Shown one piece after another: positions 1-7,080 of a DNA stretch of 35,009 nucleotides. The stretch covers positions 1 through 35,009 of the forward strand of contig CBINFS010000038.1 of NCBI GenBank assembly GCA_966250015.1, given 5' to 3'. Each line of letters starts with the position of its first letter. Position 1 is the stretch's first letter. A program made the position numbers and the translations under genes. This DNA is from CBINFS01 sp966250015 (lineage in GTDB: Bacteria; Bacteroidota; Rhodothermia; Rhodothermales; DASSAV01). Below the pieces are notes generated by a model that saw only the letters and a list, made by a program, of their open reading frames with translations, ran no database searches and had not been told where the DNA came from.

Positions 1-478
1 CCCGCGGATCCATCTCTCCCCAGGATACCCACGACCCCTACCGAACGGCGCCGATCGATTGGTGCTAGAATAGACAGGTAGTGCCGTGAGCGCCGTTCGC
101 TAAACACGCGATGGATCCCCTGCGCGCAGACCCGGCGATTTCAGAATTGGCGCCGGAAGAATAAAATGCGGCATACCATACCAATTGCTGGACTGTTACC
201 ATGCCGCACGCCTTAACAGAACGTCATTCTGGACTTGATCCAGAATCCAGGAGAGGGCTGTGCGAGGCAAAACCCTATAGCCTGATGGAGCCGTTAACTG
301 GATTCCGGCTCGGGGGCCCGAATGACGTATTGGTTAAGGACCTTCGGTAGCTACTAAACGTCCCGCCTACGATCTACGCCCGCCCAATAAATCATCCACG
401 ATCATCTGCATTCGCTTGCGGACGAAATCCTTCGCGCCTTCGCGTCTTTGCGTGAGGCCATTGGAGTGTAAGCGGGGG
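1..478. other. Non-coding stretch downstream of the kinase-KAP gene
   Basis: No convincing gene is seen in this left-edge stretch. The short reading frames that cross it on the minus strand run out of the antisense frames of the kinase-KAP gene and have arginine/proline-rich compositions typical of shadows. The only structure recognised is the composite inverted repeat at 211-339, listed separately. No terminator with a clear T-run was found after the kinase-KAP stop codon at 479. Confidence 0.6.
211..339. repeat. REP/BIME-like composite inverted repeat, copy 1
   Basis: The core runs from ACGTCAT at 221-227 to ATGACGT at 322-328. Each end carries its own small hairpin (TTCTGGA with TCCAGAA on the left, a CCGG-rich one on the right), and the two ends are inverted relative to each other. 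The dyad extends outward: CCTTAAC at 211-217 pairs with GTTAAGG at 333-339. The same architecture and length recur at 5602-5708. This resembles the REP/BIME class of intergenic repeats; no transposase gene lies within it. It may act as an RNA-level structure or terminator, but that is inference. Confidence 0.6.
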
Positions 479-3298
479 TCATGAGAAAACCGTAGCGGAG
501 CCGAAGGTTTTGCGGCCGGTGGGTTGGAGGGCGTCCTGGGCGATGCGGAGCAGGCCTTCGGGGTCCACGTTGGCCAGACCGTAGAGCCGTTCGCGTTCCT
601 CGTCGAGGTTGCCCTCGTCGTTGAAGCAGTTTGCGGCGAGCAGGTCGAGCAGCTTCTGCCGGCGCGCCCACCGCTGGAACCTTGCATCGCCGCGGCTTTT
701 CAGGCGAGGTCCCTTCCCGACCGCCAGGTTGTGCAGGTCGCGCAGGAGCGTCCGGTCGTGGGCGAGGTCGCTGAGCAGGAGCGGCCACCGGAGCAAGATG
801 GCCACCGACTTCCCGAGCTGGTGGAGTGTAAGCCACTGCTCGAACGGATCGTCAAAGAGGCCAAGCTCGCTCGCGATGTACGTGCGGAGGCGGAAGAGAT
901 TGATGAATTGTTTGATCCTGCGGAGGTTGTACTCGAGCGTCGGCGCGACCATCAGGACCACCTGGCTCACGGCCTGCGAGTTCAACGCGACGCGTTCCTT
1001 CTGGCGCAGGCGCTCCTCCATACGCACCATCGTTGGCAAATCCGTGCCGATGGGAGCACCCGGGTAGATGGTCCTGCTTGATAAGAACACGTTTGAGCTT
1101 TCCCCATTGGCATCTGTCGGCCGCAACGGGCGTATGGGCGGGGGTGGGAGCACCGGATACGAAGGCGGACCCTCAAGACGTCCACCCTTGAAATGGGGCT
1201 CGAGCGTGTAGCTCTGGATCAGCGTATAAACGTCCTTCCAGTCCGGCCGCGGAATCAGAAAGGGGACCTGGACGAACTTCTCGATGAAGTTGTAGCCGTA
1301 TTCGAGGCCGGCCTGGGATGCGGCCTGCTCGGCGGCGTCTCCCCCTGCATTGGTGAACGTGAGGTAGGGCAACACCTCTTTGTACTTGGCCGCGAGGCTC
1401 GCCGCCACCTTCTCCCGGTCCATCCCGACGATGAAGTAGAGGTGTGGATCGCCCGATATCAGCAGATTGATCGCCTGCATGAGGTCGGCAACCTTGGCGG
1501 CCTGGCAGCGGTCGAGGTCGTCGATGAAAACGAAGACTCGGTGTCCGCTCGCGTACGCCTCGATGACCTTCGCAAAGTCGGCATGAAAGCTCTCGATGAA
1601 TGAGACGTGGTTTTTGTAGTCCGGTGCGTCCAGGTATCTCTTCAGGTCGATCTCGATCGGATTCCCGACCAGGGCGCGAAGCCTGAGCCAGAGCGTCAAC
1701 GCAAACACGACCACCGCCGCGACGCTGCCCGAACCGAAGGCCGTCACGACGAGCACCTGCCACCACGACCGGCCGTCTTCGCCGGTCGGCGGCGATAGCG
1801 CTTCCGTCATCGACGTGATCCAATCGAAGTCACCCGTAAAGATCAGTACGGGGATGCCGATGGCGGCCGAAGCGAGCAGCACCCACAGGGCAAACGCCCG
1901 GAGCGTCGTCAGCCAGCCGTCCGACCAGCGGTAACGATGGAATAGCAGGCGTAACGACGACGTCCAGCGGCGGTAGAACGGCTGCCTGCGACGGAGCTGT
2001 CGGACGAACTCCAGCGAGAAGGCCGCCCAGAGCGAGTCCTCCCGGTCGTGACGCCACGCGTTGAACCAGATCGTCAGGTTCTTTCCCTTCTCGAGCCGTT
2101 CCCTGAGCTGAAGCATGAACGACGTCTTACCGCTTCCCCACGGGCCTTCGATCGAGAGCGTGAGCGGGGGCGTCGTGTCCTCATGCAAAAGGAAATCGGC
2201 GACGGCATCGACGTACGGCCTGAACCCAACCCCGTCGAGTGCCGTCGGCTGGTCGCTTACGTTCCGCACGTGCGGTATCGACTCGTCCGGCACGGAATCG
2301 GCACGTTCGAAAACTCTCCCGATCCGGCTCACCGCCGCCACAACGAGCTCCTCCGCTTCCGACAAAAGCTGCCAGATTTTTCCCGACGATTTGGATACCG
2401 GAGCAGGTTTCGGCGCCTCCACGCGCGCATCCGGTGGTACATACACCGTGTAGTCCGACGGGACGGAAGGCATCGCAATGGGAACGTCCATCGCCTCTGC
2501 CAGCGCCAGACGCATCTCGGATGCCGTCTGGAAACGCTGGCTCGGGTCCTTGGCGAGCGCCTTCATGACGACCTCGTCCAGCGCCCACGGAATGCCGGGA
2601 ACGAAGTGGCCGGGGGGCGGGAAATCGGTCTCCATGATCTGACGGACCATGTCGTTCATTGATCCGTCACCTACAAAGGGCATCTTGCCCGCGAGCATCT
2701 GGTAGAGCGTCATACCGGCTGAATAGATGTCGCTTCGCCGGTCAGGAGGGGACGCCCTCAGTTGCTCGGGGGACATGTACTGCACCGTACCGGCCACGAT
2801 GACTTCCTGCCCGGCGTTGGAAGCAGCGAGGTCCTCCGCGATCCCGAAGTCGGTCACCTTCACCGTGCCGTCGGAAGTGAGGAGGATGTTGGACGGCTTG
2901 ATGTCGCGGTGGATGATCGAGGCCTCGTGGGCCGCCTCGATTGCGTGGGTGATCTGGGTCGCGATTCGAACGGCGGTCCCGACCGGCACCGGGCCTCTTG
3001 CGATCAGATCGGAGAGGGACCCGCCGTCCACGTATTCCATGACGATGAACGTGCCGGCCTCGGTCTGGCGCAGTGAGTAGATCGATACAATGAAGGGCGA
3101 TTGCAGTCGGGCCAGCGAGCGCGCCTCGGTCCGCAGACGGTTCAGGAACGCTTTGTCCTGCACCAGCTCGGGCGCGAGCATCTTGAGGGCAACCCGTCGC
3201 GAGAGGGCAACGTCCTCGGCTTCGTAGACGACACCCATCCCGCCGCGCCCGATCATGTTGAGCACGCGGTAACCGTCGATCTCGGTACCCACCGGCAT
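479..3298 (-). CDS. Ser/Thr protein kinase fused to KAP-family P-loop NTPase (membrane protein)
   Basis: This is a two-part signalling protein of about 939 residues, numbered from the ATG at 3298. Residues about 10-270 form a Hanks-type (PknB-like) kinase: glycine loop GRGGMGVV at 17-24, ATP lysine K39, HRD at 130-132 followed by KPSN, DFG at 150-152 and an SPEQ segment. After a Pro-rich linker comes a KAP NTPase: Walker A GPWGSGKT at 385-392 and Walker B VFVFIDDLD at 588-595. Two hydrophobic segments (about 467-487 and 515-538) sit between the Walker motifs, the usual KAP arrangement, so both catalytic parts should face the cytoplasm. All key residues are present, so it is probably active. 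The reading frame extends to a GTG at 3352 and there is an ATG at 3307; 3298 is preferred because the kinase begins shortly after it, and GGTGA precedes it. KAP proteins include Kidins220/ARMS and the F-plasmid phage-exclusion protein PifA. Substrates, signal and any defence role are unknown. Confidence 0.9.
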   Translation of the reverse strand: MPVGTEIDGYRVLNMIGRGGMGVVYEAEDVALSRRVALKMLAPELVQDKAFLNRLRTEARSLARLQSPFIVSIYSLRQTEAGTFIVMEYVDGGSLSDLIARGPVPVGTAVRIATQITHAIEAAHEASIIHRDIKPSNILLTSDGTVKVTDFGIAEDLAASNAGQEVIVAGTVQYMSPEQLRASPPDRRSDIYSAGMTLYQMLAGKMPFVGDGSMNDMVRQIMETDFPPPGHFVPGIPWALDEVVMKALAKDPSQRFQTASEMRLALAEAMDVPIAMPSVPSDYTVYVPPDARVEAPKPAPVSKSSGKIWQLLSEAEELVVAAVSRIGRVFERADSVPDESIPHVRNVSDQPTALDGVGFRPYVDAVADFLLHEDTTPPLTLSIEGPWGSGKTSFMLQLRERLEKGKNLTIWFNAWRHDREDSLWAAFSLEFVRQLRRRQPFYRRWTSSLRLLFHRYRWSDGWLTTLRAFALWVLLASAAIGIPVLIFTGDFDWITSMTEALSPPTGEDGRSWWQVLVVTAFGSGSVAAVVVFALTLWLRLRALVGNPIEIDLKRYLDAPDYKNHVSFIESFHADFAKVIEAYASGHRVFVFIDDLDRCQAAKVADLMQAINLLISGDPHLYFIVGMDREKVAASLAAKYKEVLPYLTFTNAGGDAAEQAASQAGLEYGYNFIEKFVQVPFLIPRPDWKDVYTLIQSYTLEPHFKGGRLEGPPSYPVLPPPPIRPLRPTDANGESSNVFLSSRTIYPGAPIGTDLPTMVRMEERLRQKERVALNSQAVSQVVLMVAPTLEYNLRRIKQFINLFRLRTYIASELGLFDDPFEQWLTLHQLGKSVAILLRWPLLLSDLAHDRTLLRDLHNLAVGKGPRLKSRGDARFQRWARRQKLLDLLAANCFNDEGNLDEERERLYGLANVDPEGLLRIAQDALQPTGRKTFGSATVFS

Positions 3299-3552
3299 CG
3301 TCACCATCCCGCTGCACCCGGAGTCTAAAAGCCCGAGCCGATCCCCTCTCACCAGAGGCTTATAGCTTCAATAATAACAACTTGCAAGGCGCACCGCAAG
3401 AAAACCGCGCAACGTAACAAACATCGAGAATCTGCTCATTTCGTGCTGAAGATGGGTTGGGCAGAGCGTAGGATGGCGTCTCGCCGGATCAAGTGGGCGT
3501 TTCCATCGGTAATTTTCTGAATGCCGTCTGATAACGGAACCAGAAAGCAACC

Positions 3553-3585
3553 GGAGGCACGAAGCCGGGTCAACCTCGTGCCTCC
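3553..3585 (-). terminator. Stem-loop directly after arsM
   Basis: A perfect 10-bp stem (GGAGGCACGA at 3553-3562, TCGTGCCTCC at 3576-3585) with a 13-base loop lies 11 bases past the arsM stop codon in its direction of transcription. The following minus-strand sequence is only moderately T-rich (TTGCTTTCTGG), so it may be a weak intrinsic terminator or an mRNA 3' stabilising hairpin. It probably separates the ars genes from the kinase-KAP gene on the same strand. Confidence 0.5.
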
Positions 3586-3596
3586 ACATACCGACT

Positions 3597-4526
3597 TCAC
3601 TCAACCGGCTTTTCGGCGATTACCTGAATACTGACGACGGGCGGAGGTCCACCGACGAAGTCGGCGGCGAATGGACGCAGTTCTTCGGGCAGCCAGTCGA
3701 GCGAACCCTCATCGAAAAGCACGCCTGCAAATGTGGTTTCACCGGCCACCCTGATGCCGGTAAAACCGGCGTCGTCGATGAGCGCGAGGTACCGGTCTTT
3801 CATCTCGGCGCCGGCGATGCAGGCAGCGTAGGCGGCCGCACTCCGGCGGATGGCTTCCGGCAGCTCTCGAGTCAGCACCAGGTCCGATACCATGAGCCGC
3901 CCGCCCGGCTTCAATACGCGGTAGGCCTCGGCAAAGACTCGCTCCTTTTCAGGCGACAGGTTGATGACGCAGTTCGAAATGACGACGTCCACCGTCGAAT
4001 CCGCAACGGGAAGGTTCTCGATCTCACCCAGGCGGAACTCGACGTTTCGCAGGCCGACCTTCCGGACGTTCGAGCGCGCGCGGTCGATCATCTCGGGGGT
4101 CATGTCCACCCCGATCACGTGGCCCTTCGGGCCTACCTTGTGCGCGGCGATGAAGCAGTCGAAGCCGCCGCCCGAGCCAAGGTCGAGCACCGTGGCGCCC
4201 GACGGAAACGTGTCGATGGCGGTCGGATTCCCGCAGCCCAGGCCCAGATTGGCCCCTTCGGGCGCGGCCTTTTGCTCCTCGTCGGAATAGCCGAGGGCGG
4301 CCGTATAGCGGGCAAGGTCGTCCGTCCCGCCGTCTCCACAGCACGAGGCAGAGGTCCGGGCGCGCCCGGCGTAAAACTCGCGTACCTGCCTTCGGACCGT
4401 TCCGGCCTCAGGGTCTTCGCCGGCTTCAAACAGGGCAATGTCGCGCTGAGATGGGGTTTCAGACTGGCAGCACGACGGACCGCAGCACGATGTGCTCTTA
4501 GAAATTTCAACTTGTGTGTCGTTCAT
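3597..4526 (-). CDS. arsM: Arsenite S-adenosylmethionine methyltransferase
   Basis: ArsM transfers methyl groups from S-adenosylmethionine to trivalent arsenic in the cytoplasm, giving mono-, di- and trimethylated species, some volatile. The 309-residue protein has the class I SAM motif VLDLGSGGGFD at 113-123 and an acidic motif IGVDM at 138-142. The conserved arsenic-binding cysteines are C62/C63 in SCCG, C186 in SNCVINL and C236 in AACIAGA. An N-terminal extension carries two further pairs, C14/C15 and C19/C20, which may help capture arsenic. The ATG at 4526 is chosen because GGAGG lies seven bases upstream; the frame remains open to 4595. It is the last gene of arsR-arsN2-arsM, and an ArsR-type dyad lies at 4543-4562, so it is probably induced by arsenite independently of, or in addition to, the upstream genes. 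Confidence 0.95.
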   Translation of the reverse strand: MNDTQVEISKSTSCCGPSCCQSETPSQRDIALFEAGEDPEAGTVRRQVREFYAGRARTSASCCGDGGTDDLARYTAALGYSDEEQKAAPEGANLGLGCGNPTAIDTFPSGATVLDLGSGGGFDCFIAAHKVGPKGHVIGVDMTPEMIDRARSNVRKVGLRNVEFRLGEIENLPVADSTVDVVISNCVINLSPEKERVFAEAYRVLKPGGRLMVSDLVLTRELPEAIRRSAAAYAACIAGAEMKDRYLALIDDAGFTGIRVAGETTFAGVLFDEGSLDWLPEELRPFAADFVGGPPPVVSIQVIAEKPVE

Positions 4527-4542
4527 GTGGGCCTCCGATTTT

Positions 4543-4562
4543 GCATTGATAATTGTCGATAT
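4543..4562. promoter_or_regulatory. Predicted ArsR operator upstream of arsM
   Basis: This 20-bp imperfect dyad (left arm GCATTGA, 6-base spacer, right arm TCGATAT) fits the pattern ATATYGA-N6-TCRATAT shared with two other sites in this cluster. It lies 17 bases upstream of the arsM start codon. ArsR/SmtB proteins bind such AT-rich 12-2-12-like dyads. The match to the sites before arsN2 and arsR makes chance unlikely; the left arm deviates at its outer two bases. Confidence 0.7.
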
Positions 4563-4610
4563 AATTCGGTATGAGTGTGGGCTTACATTTTGCAAACTCT
4601 GGGATCGCAG

Positions 4611-5051
4611 CTAATTCAAGGCGAGCTTCATGACGCGCGCCGATTCCGGGCAAACGGTGCGGAACTCGACGGATTGCCGGACGCCAGCCGGGACGTTTCC
4701 CCGCCTCACTGGAATAAAGCCGAACCGTGGGAAGAACCTCTCCGCCGTCTCGGTTAGCAGGTAAACGGCCATGATACCACGGCTTTTGGCCATGGCGATG
4801 GCCGCTTCCGTAACGGCGTGACCGATTCGACGGCCACGGTAAGCGGGATCGACCGCCACCGACCGCAGCAACGCGCCGTCGACGTACACCTCCAGCGAAG
4901 CCGTCCCGACGATCCGCTCGCCCTCGACGGCGACGACCGTCGATTCAATCCCGTCGAGCCCATCCAGCGGGAGGCCGCAACTCACAATGAGCTCCCGCAC
5001 GGCCGGCTCGTCGGCTTTTTCGGCCGGACGGATGGAAACGGCAGCGTCCAT
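4611..5051 (-). CDS. arsN2: ArsN2-like GNAT acetyltransferase
   Basis: This 146-residue protein is a GNAT-fold N-acetyltransferase of the ArsN2 type found in arsenic operons. Seen in the sequence: the CGLPLDGLDG segment near the N-terminus, the LLRSVAVDPAYRGRRIGHA acetyl-CoA-binding region, the YLLTETAERFF block and the CPESA..M C-terminal signature characteristic of the family. ArsN-type enzymes detoxify organoarsenical antibiotics or related compounds; the substrate of the ArsN2 branch is not settled, so function beyond arsenic-linked acetylation is inference. It starts 36 bases after arsR, and an ArsR-type dyad at 5050-5069 overlaps its start codon. No strong ribosome binding site is visible upstream. 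Confidence 0.85.
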   Translation of the reverse strand: MDAAVSIRPAEKADEPAVRELIVSCGLPLDGLDGIESTVVAVEGERIVGTASLEVYVDGALLRSVAVDPAYRGRRIGHAVTEAAIAMAKSRGIMAVYLLTETAERFFPRFGFIPVRRGNVPAGVRQSVEFRTVCPESARVMKLALN

Positions 5052-5069
5052 ATTGACAATCTTCGATGT
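5050..5069. promoter_or_regulatory. Predicted ArsR operator overlapping the arsN2 start
   Basis: ATATTGA (5050-5056), a 6-base spacer, and TCGATGT (5063-5069) form a dyad of the same 7-6-7 layout as the sites before arsM and arsR. It lies in the short arsR-arsN2 gap and overlaps the first codon of arsN2. Repressor bound here could block either an internal promoter or read-through from arsR. Confidence 0.7.
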
Positions 5070-5087
5070 AATGGTCCAAAAAAAGAG

Positions 5088-5453
5088 TCAGGGCAGAAGT
5101 TCTTTGAGGTGTCGCCGCACGAAGCCAAGCTTCTCCGGGGTGACCCGGTAGTACATGTAAAGGCCCCGCTGCTCGGCATCGACGAGTCCCGCCTCACGCA
5201 GCAGGCGCAGGTGATGGGAGATCGTCGGCTGTTTGATGTCGAACTGACGCTCGATGTCGCACACACAGACCTGCCCGCCTACTTTCGCCAGGATGTACAT
5301 GATCTGGATTCGTACGGGGTGGCCGAGCGCCTTGAGTACCCCCGCGAGCCCTTCGGCCACGTCCGATCGTAACATGGGGATCCTCCCCTGTACACAGCAC
5401 CCCTCCCCTATTTCCTCGATCACGGGCAGTGTTATGTTTTCCTTAAGTTCCAT
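5088..5453 (-). CDS. arsR: ArsR-family metalloregulatory repressor
   Basis: ArsR/SmtB repressors bind DNA as dimers and release it when As(III) or Sb(III) binds cysteines. From the ATG at 5453 the protein is 121 residues: a winged helix with KALGHPVRIQIM at 41-52, VCVCDIE at 62-68 and the recognition segment QPTISHHLRLLREAGLV. Cysteines C19/C20 near the N-terminus together with C63/C65 resemble the N-terminal pair plus central cysteine site of corynebacterial ArsR rather than the C-x-C-xx-C helix site of the plasmid R773 type. A second possible start at 5375 has a strong ribosome binding site (GGGGAGG) but would remove C19/C20; the longer form is preferred because of the metal site. It is the first gene of the cluster and is predicted to repress itself through the dyad at 5472-5491. 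Confidence 0.92.
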   Translation of the reverse strand: MELKENITLPVIEEIGEGCCVQGRIPMLRSDVAEGLAGVLKALGHPVRIQIMYILAKVGGQVCVCDIERQFDIKQPTISHHLRLLREAGLVDAEQRGLYMYYRVTPEKLGFVRRHLKELLP

Positions 5454-5459
5454 ACCGGA

Positions 5460-5488
5460 ATGATAGTCATTATATCGATGATTGTCAA
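5460..5488 (-). promoter_or_regulatory. Candidate arsR promoter
   Basis: On the minus strand TTGACA (5483-5488) and TATCAT (5460-5465) are separated by 17 bases, a sigma-70-like spacing. The -35 hexamer lies inside the predicted ArsR operator, as expected for repression by occlusion. A transcript from here would begin at or very near the ATG at 5453, giving a leaderless mRNA for the long form of ArsR or a leader of about 78 bases for the short form. The lineage may use a different promoter consensus, so this is tentative. Confidence 0.4.
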
Positions 5489-5491
5489 TAT
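5472..5491. promoter_or_regulatory. Predicted ArsR operator upstream of arsR
   Basis: ATATCGA (5472-5478), a 6-base spacer, and TCAATAT (5485-5491) form the best copy of the dyad found before each ars gene. The arms are inverted repeats apart from one C/T difference. It overlaps the candidate -35 hexamer of arsR, fitting autorepression. Confidence 0.75.
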
Positions 5492-5601
5492 AAACGGCTC
5501 CATCTTTTCGGTAAAACGACCGTCCGCCGATCGCGCACATGTTTTTTGACTTAATAAAGGCCGAGAGCGCAGTGGGATCTTCTATTAATCCCTCACCAAA
5601 A

Positions 5602-5708
5602 ACGTCATCCCGGCCTCCGAGCCGGGATCCATGTGAGCGTGCGGGATGCCTTCAAGGTCCTCACTCGCACTGCACTTTCCTGGATCTCTGCCTTCGCGGA
5701 GATGACGT
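5602..5708. repeat. REP/BIME-like composite inverted repeat, copy 2
   Basis: It runs from ACGTCAT (5602-5608) to ATGACGT (5702-5708), 107 bases, nearly the same length as the 108-base core at 221-328. The left end forms a hairpin (CCCGGC with GCCGGG) and is followed by ATCCA; the right end begins TGGAT and contains a second hairpin (CTCTGCC/CGGAGA). The two copies share outer arms and design but not the central sequence. Confidence 0.6.
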
Positions 5709-5924
5709 ATACTATTTAGCATTTTAATAACTCTGATCGCCCCGCCTTCGATCTAGCCCCATCTAGAAATCGTACTCGGACTGTAATTCAGTTCCTTCGT
5801 GTTCACCAAGCGGTGCCATATCCGCATGATTTATTCACATCCACGGTGAATCGTCTATTGTGAGTGGTGTGGGGTCCGTATACCTTCACAGTATCCACTG
5901 TCACACCCCCCAACGGAGACTGTC

Positions 5925-6629
5925 ATGAAACGTATCCTCGTCTGGGACCTTCCGGTCCGATTCTTCCACTGGATGCTGGCGGTTTCGTTTTTTGCGGCGT
6001 TCATCATTGCTAACACGGTCGACGACCACAGCCCGGTCTTTGCGGTCCACATGTTACTCGGCGGGATAATGGCATTTATGCTGCTGTTGCGCGTAGTTTG
6101 GGGGTTCATCGGGACGAAGTGGGCTCGATTCGGCTCTTTCGCCGCGAGCCCGAAGGCGCTCTTCGCCTACGTCAAGGGGGCGTTCACCGGCAGGGAGGTA
6201 CGGTACACCGGCCACAACCCGGGCTCGAGCATTGCGGCAATCGTGATGTTCGTTTGCATCGTCGGGCTTGCCGTAACGGGACTTTTGATGGAGCGCGCCC
6301 ACATCTTCGAGGAAATCCACGAGCTCCTGGCGTGGCTGTGGTTGATCACGGTAGGCGTGCACCTGCTCGGCATCATCTTCTACACCATCCGCAACCGTGA
6401 AAACGTGGCGCTGAGCATGATCGACGGCCGGAAGAAAGCCGAACCGTCGGAAGCCATTCAGACGGTCCGACCGGCGTACGGCATAGTCTTTCTGGTGCTT
6501 ACGGGCCTGTGGACCGTCGGCCTCATCACAGGCTACGACAGCGAGACGGGAAAGGTCACGATCCCGCTGACCGGCCAGTCTGTGCAGGTGGGCGAGGTGC
6601 ATGAAGGGCCTCACGGCGAGCACCACTGA
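5925..6629 (+). CDS. Cytochrome b561-type membrane di-heme protein (Ni/Fe-hydrogenase cytochrome b family)
   Basis: This 234-residue integral membrane protein matches the bacterial cytochrome b561/hydrogenase cytochrome b family, which moves electrons across or within the membrane to or from quinone. Four hydrophobic helices carry histidines placed for heme b ligation: H15 in FFHW, H42 in AVHM, H132 in EIHELLAW and H146 in GVHLLG. A further hydrophobic segment lies at about 184-204. The C-terminus is His/Glu-rich (HEGPHGEHH), an uncommon tail that could bind metal. The start is supported by CGGAGA eight bases upstream. No hydrogenase, formate dehydrogenase or c-type cytochrome partner lies nearby, so its redox partner is unknown. 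Confidence 0.85.
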   Translation: MKRILVWDLPVRFFHWMLAVSFFAAFIIANTVDDHSPVFAVHMLLGGIMAFMLLLRVVWGFIGTKWARFGSFAASPKALFAYVKGAFTGREVRYTGHNPGSSIAAIVMFVCIVGLAVTGLLMERAHIFEEIHELLAWLWLITVGVHLLGIIFYTIRNRENVALSMIDGRKKAEPSEAIQTVRPAYGIVFLVLTGLWTVGLITGYDSETGKVTIPLTGQSVQVGEVHEGPHGEHH

Positions 6630-7080
6630 TCGATCGTTTTACACGCCCGGCCGGCTATCCATTTACGAGCTACGAGCACATCCGTAGACTCGCGCTGACC
6701 TGATTTCCGTCTGTTGCATTTCGGTGCATTTCTCCTGCCATGCTGGCCCTGACGGATCCGCCTGCATGGTTAGGATCCCGAGCGATTTGTCCTTTCGTGC
6801 TCGATCCGATTGAAGGGTGTTATACCGCCTGATCCTGCCGTCCACGGTAATGGGCCTTCTCTCCGCTCGTCGACGCGCCAAATGCCTACTCAACGTAAAC
6901 CGAAACAAATATTTCGGCAAATCCGGCCTGGTTTGTTTGTGATCCTGCGCTCAACCTATTATCTGCCCAGAATGCCATGGATGTGGCATGGGGTTCCTCC
7001 CTTCCTGAAGAGGACACGTCTCATAGCCACCTCATCCCTTCGGTAATGACGTAAGTGTTGAGGTTCACTGGAGTGAAGCA
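6630..7080. other. Non-coding stretch before the methyltransferase-glycosyltransferase pair
   Basis: About 450 bases without a supportable gene. Short open frames on both strands have no recognisable motif, no ribosome binding site and odd composition. The promoter of the downstream two-gene unit should lie in its right part; no consensus is clear. Confidence 0.5.

Larger units (their letters stand above)
5454..5924. other. Intergenic region between arsR and the cytochrome b561-like gene
   Basis: This divergent gap of about 470 bases holds the arsR promoter and operator at its left end and the second REP-like element at 5602-5708. A small dyad, ATTCAC at 5833-5838 and GTGAAT at 5846-5851, lies about 75 bases before the cytochrome gene and could be a regulator site. 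No gene is supported here. Confidence 0.6.

Noticed and set aside
3368..3604. 78-codon frame between arsM and the kinase-KAP gene
   Set aside because: It overlaps the stem-loop after arsM, lacks a ribosome binding site and shows no recognisable domain.
6663..7046. Short frames on both strands in the gap after the cytochrome gene
   Set aside because: They overlap each other on opposite strands, have no motifs, and are not preceded by translation signals.
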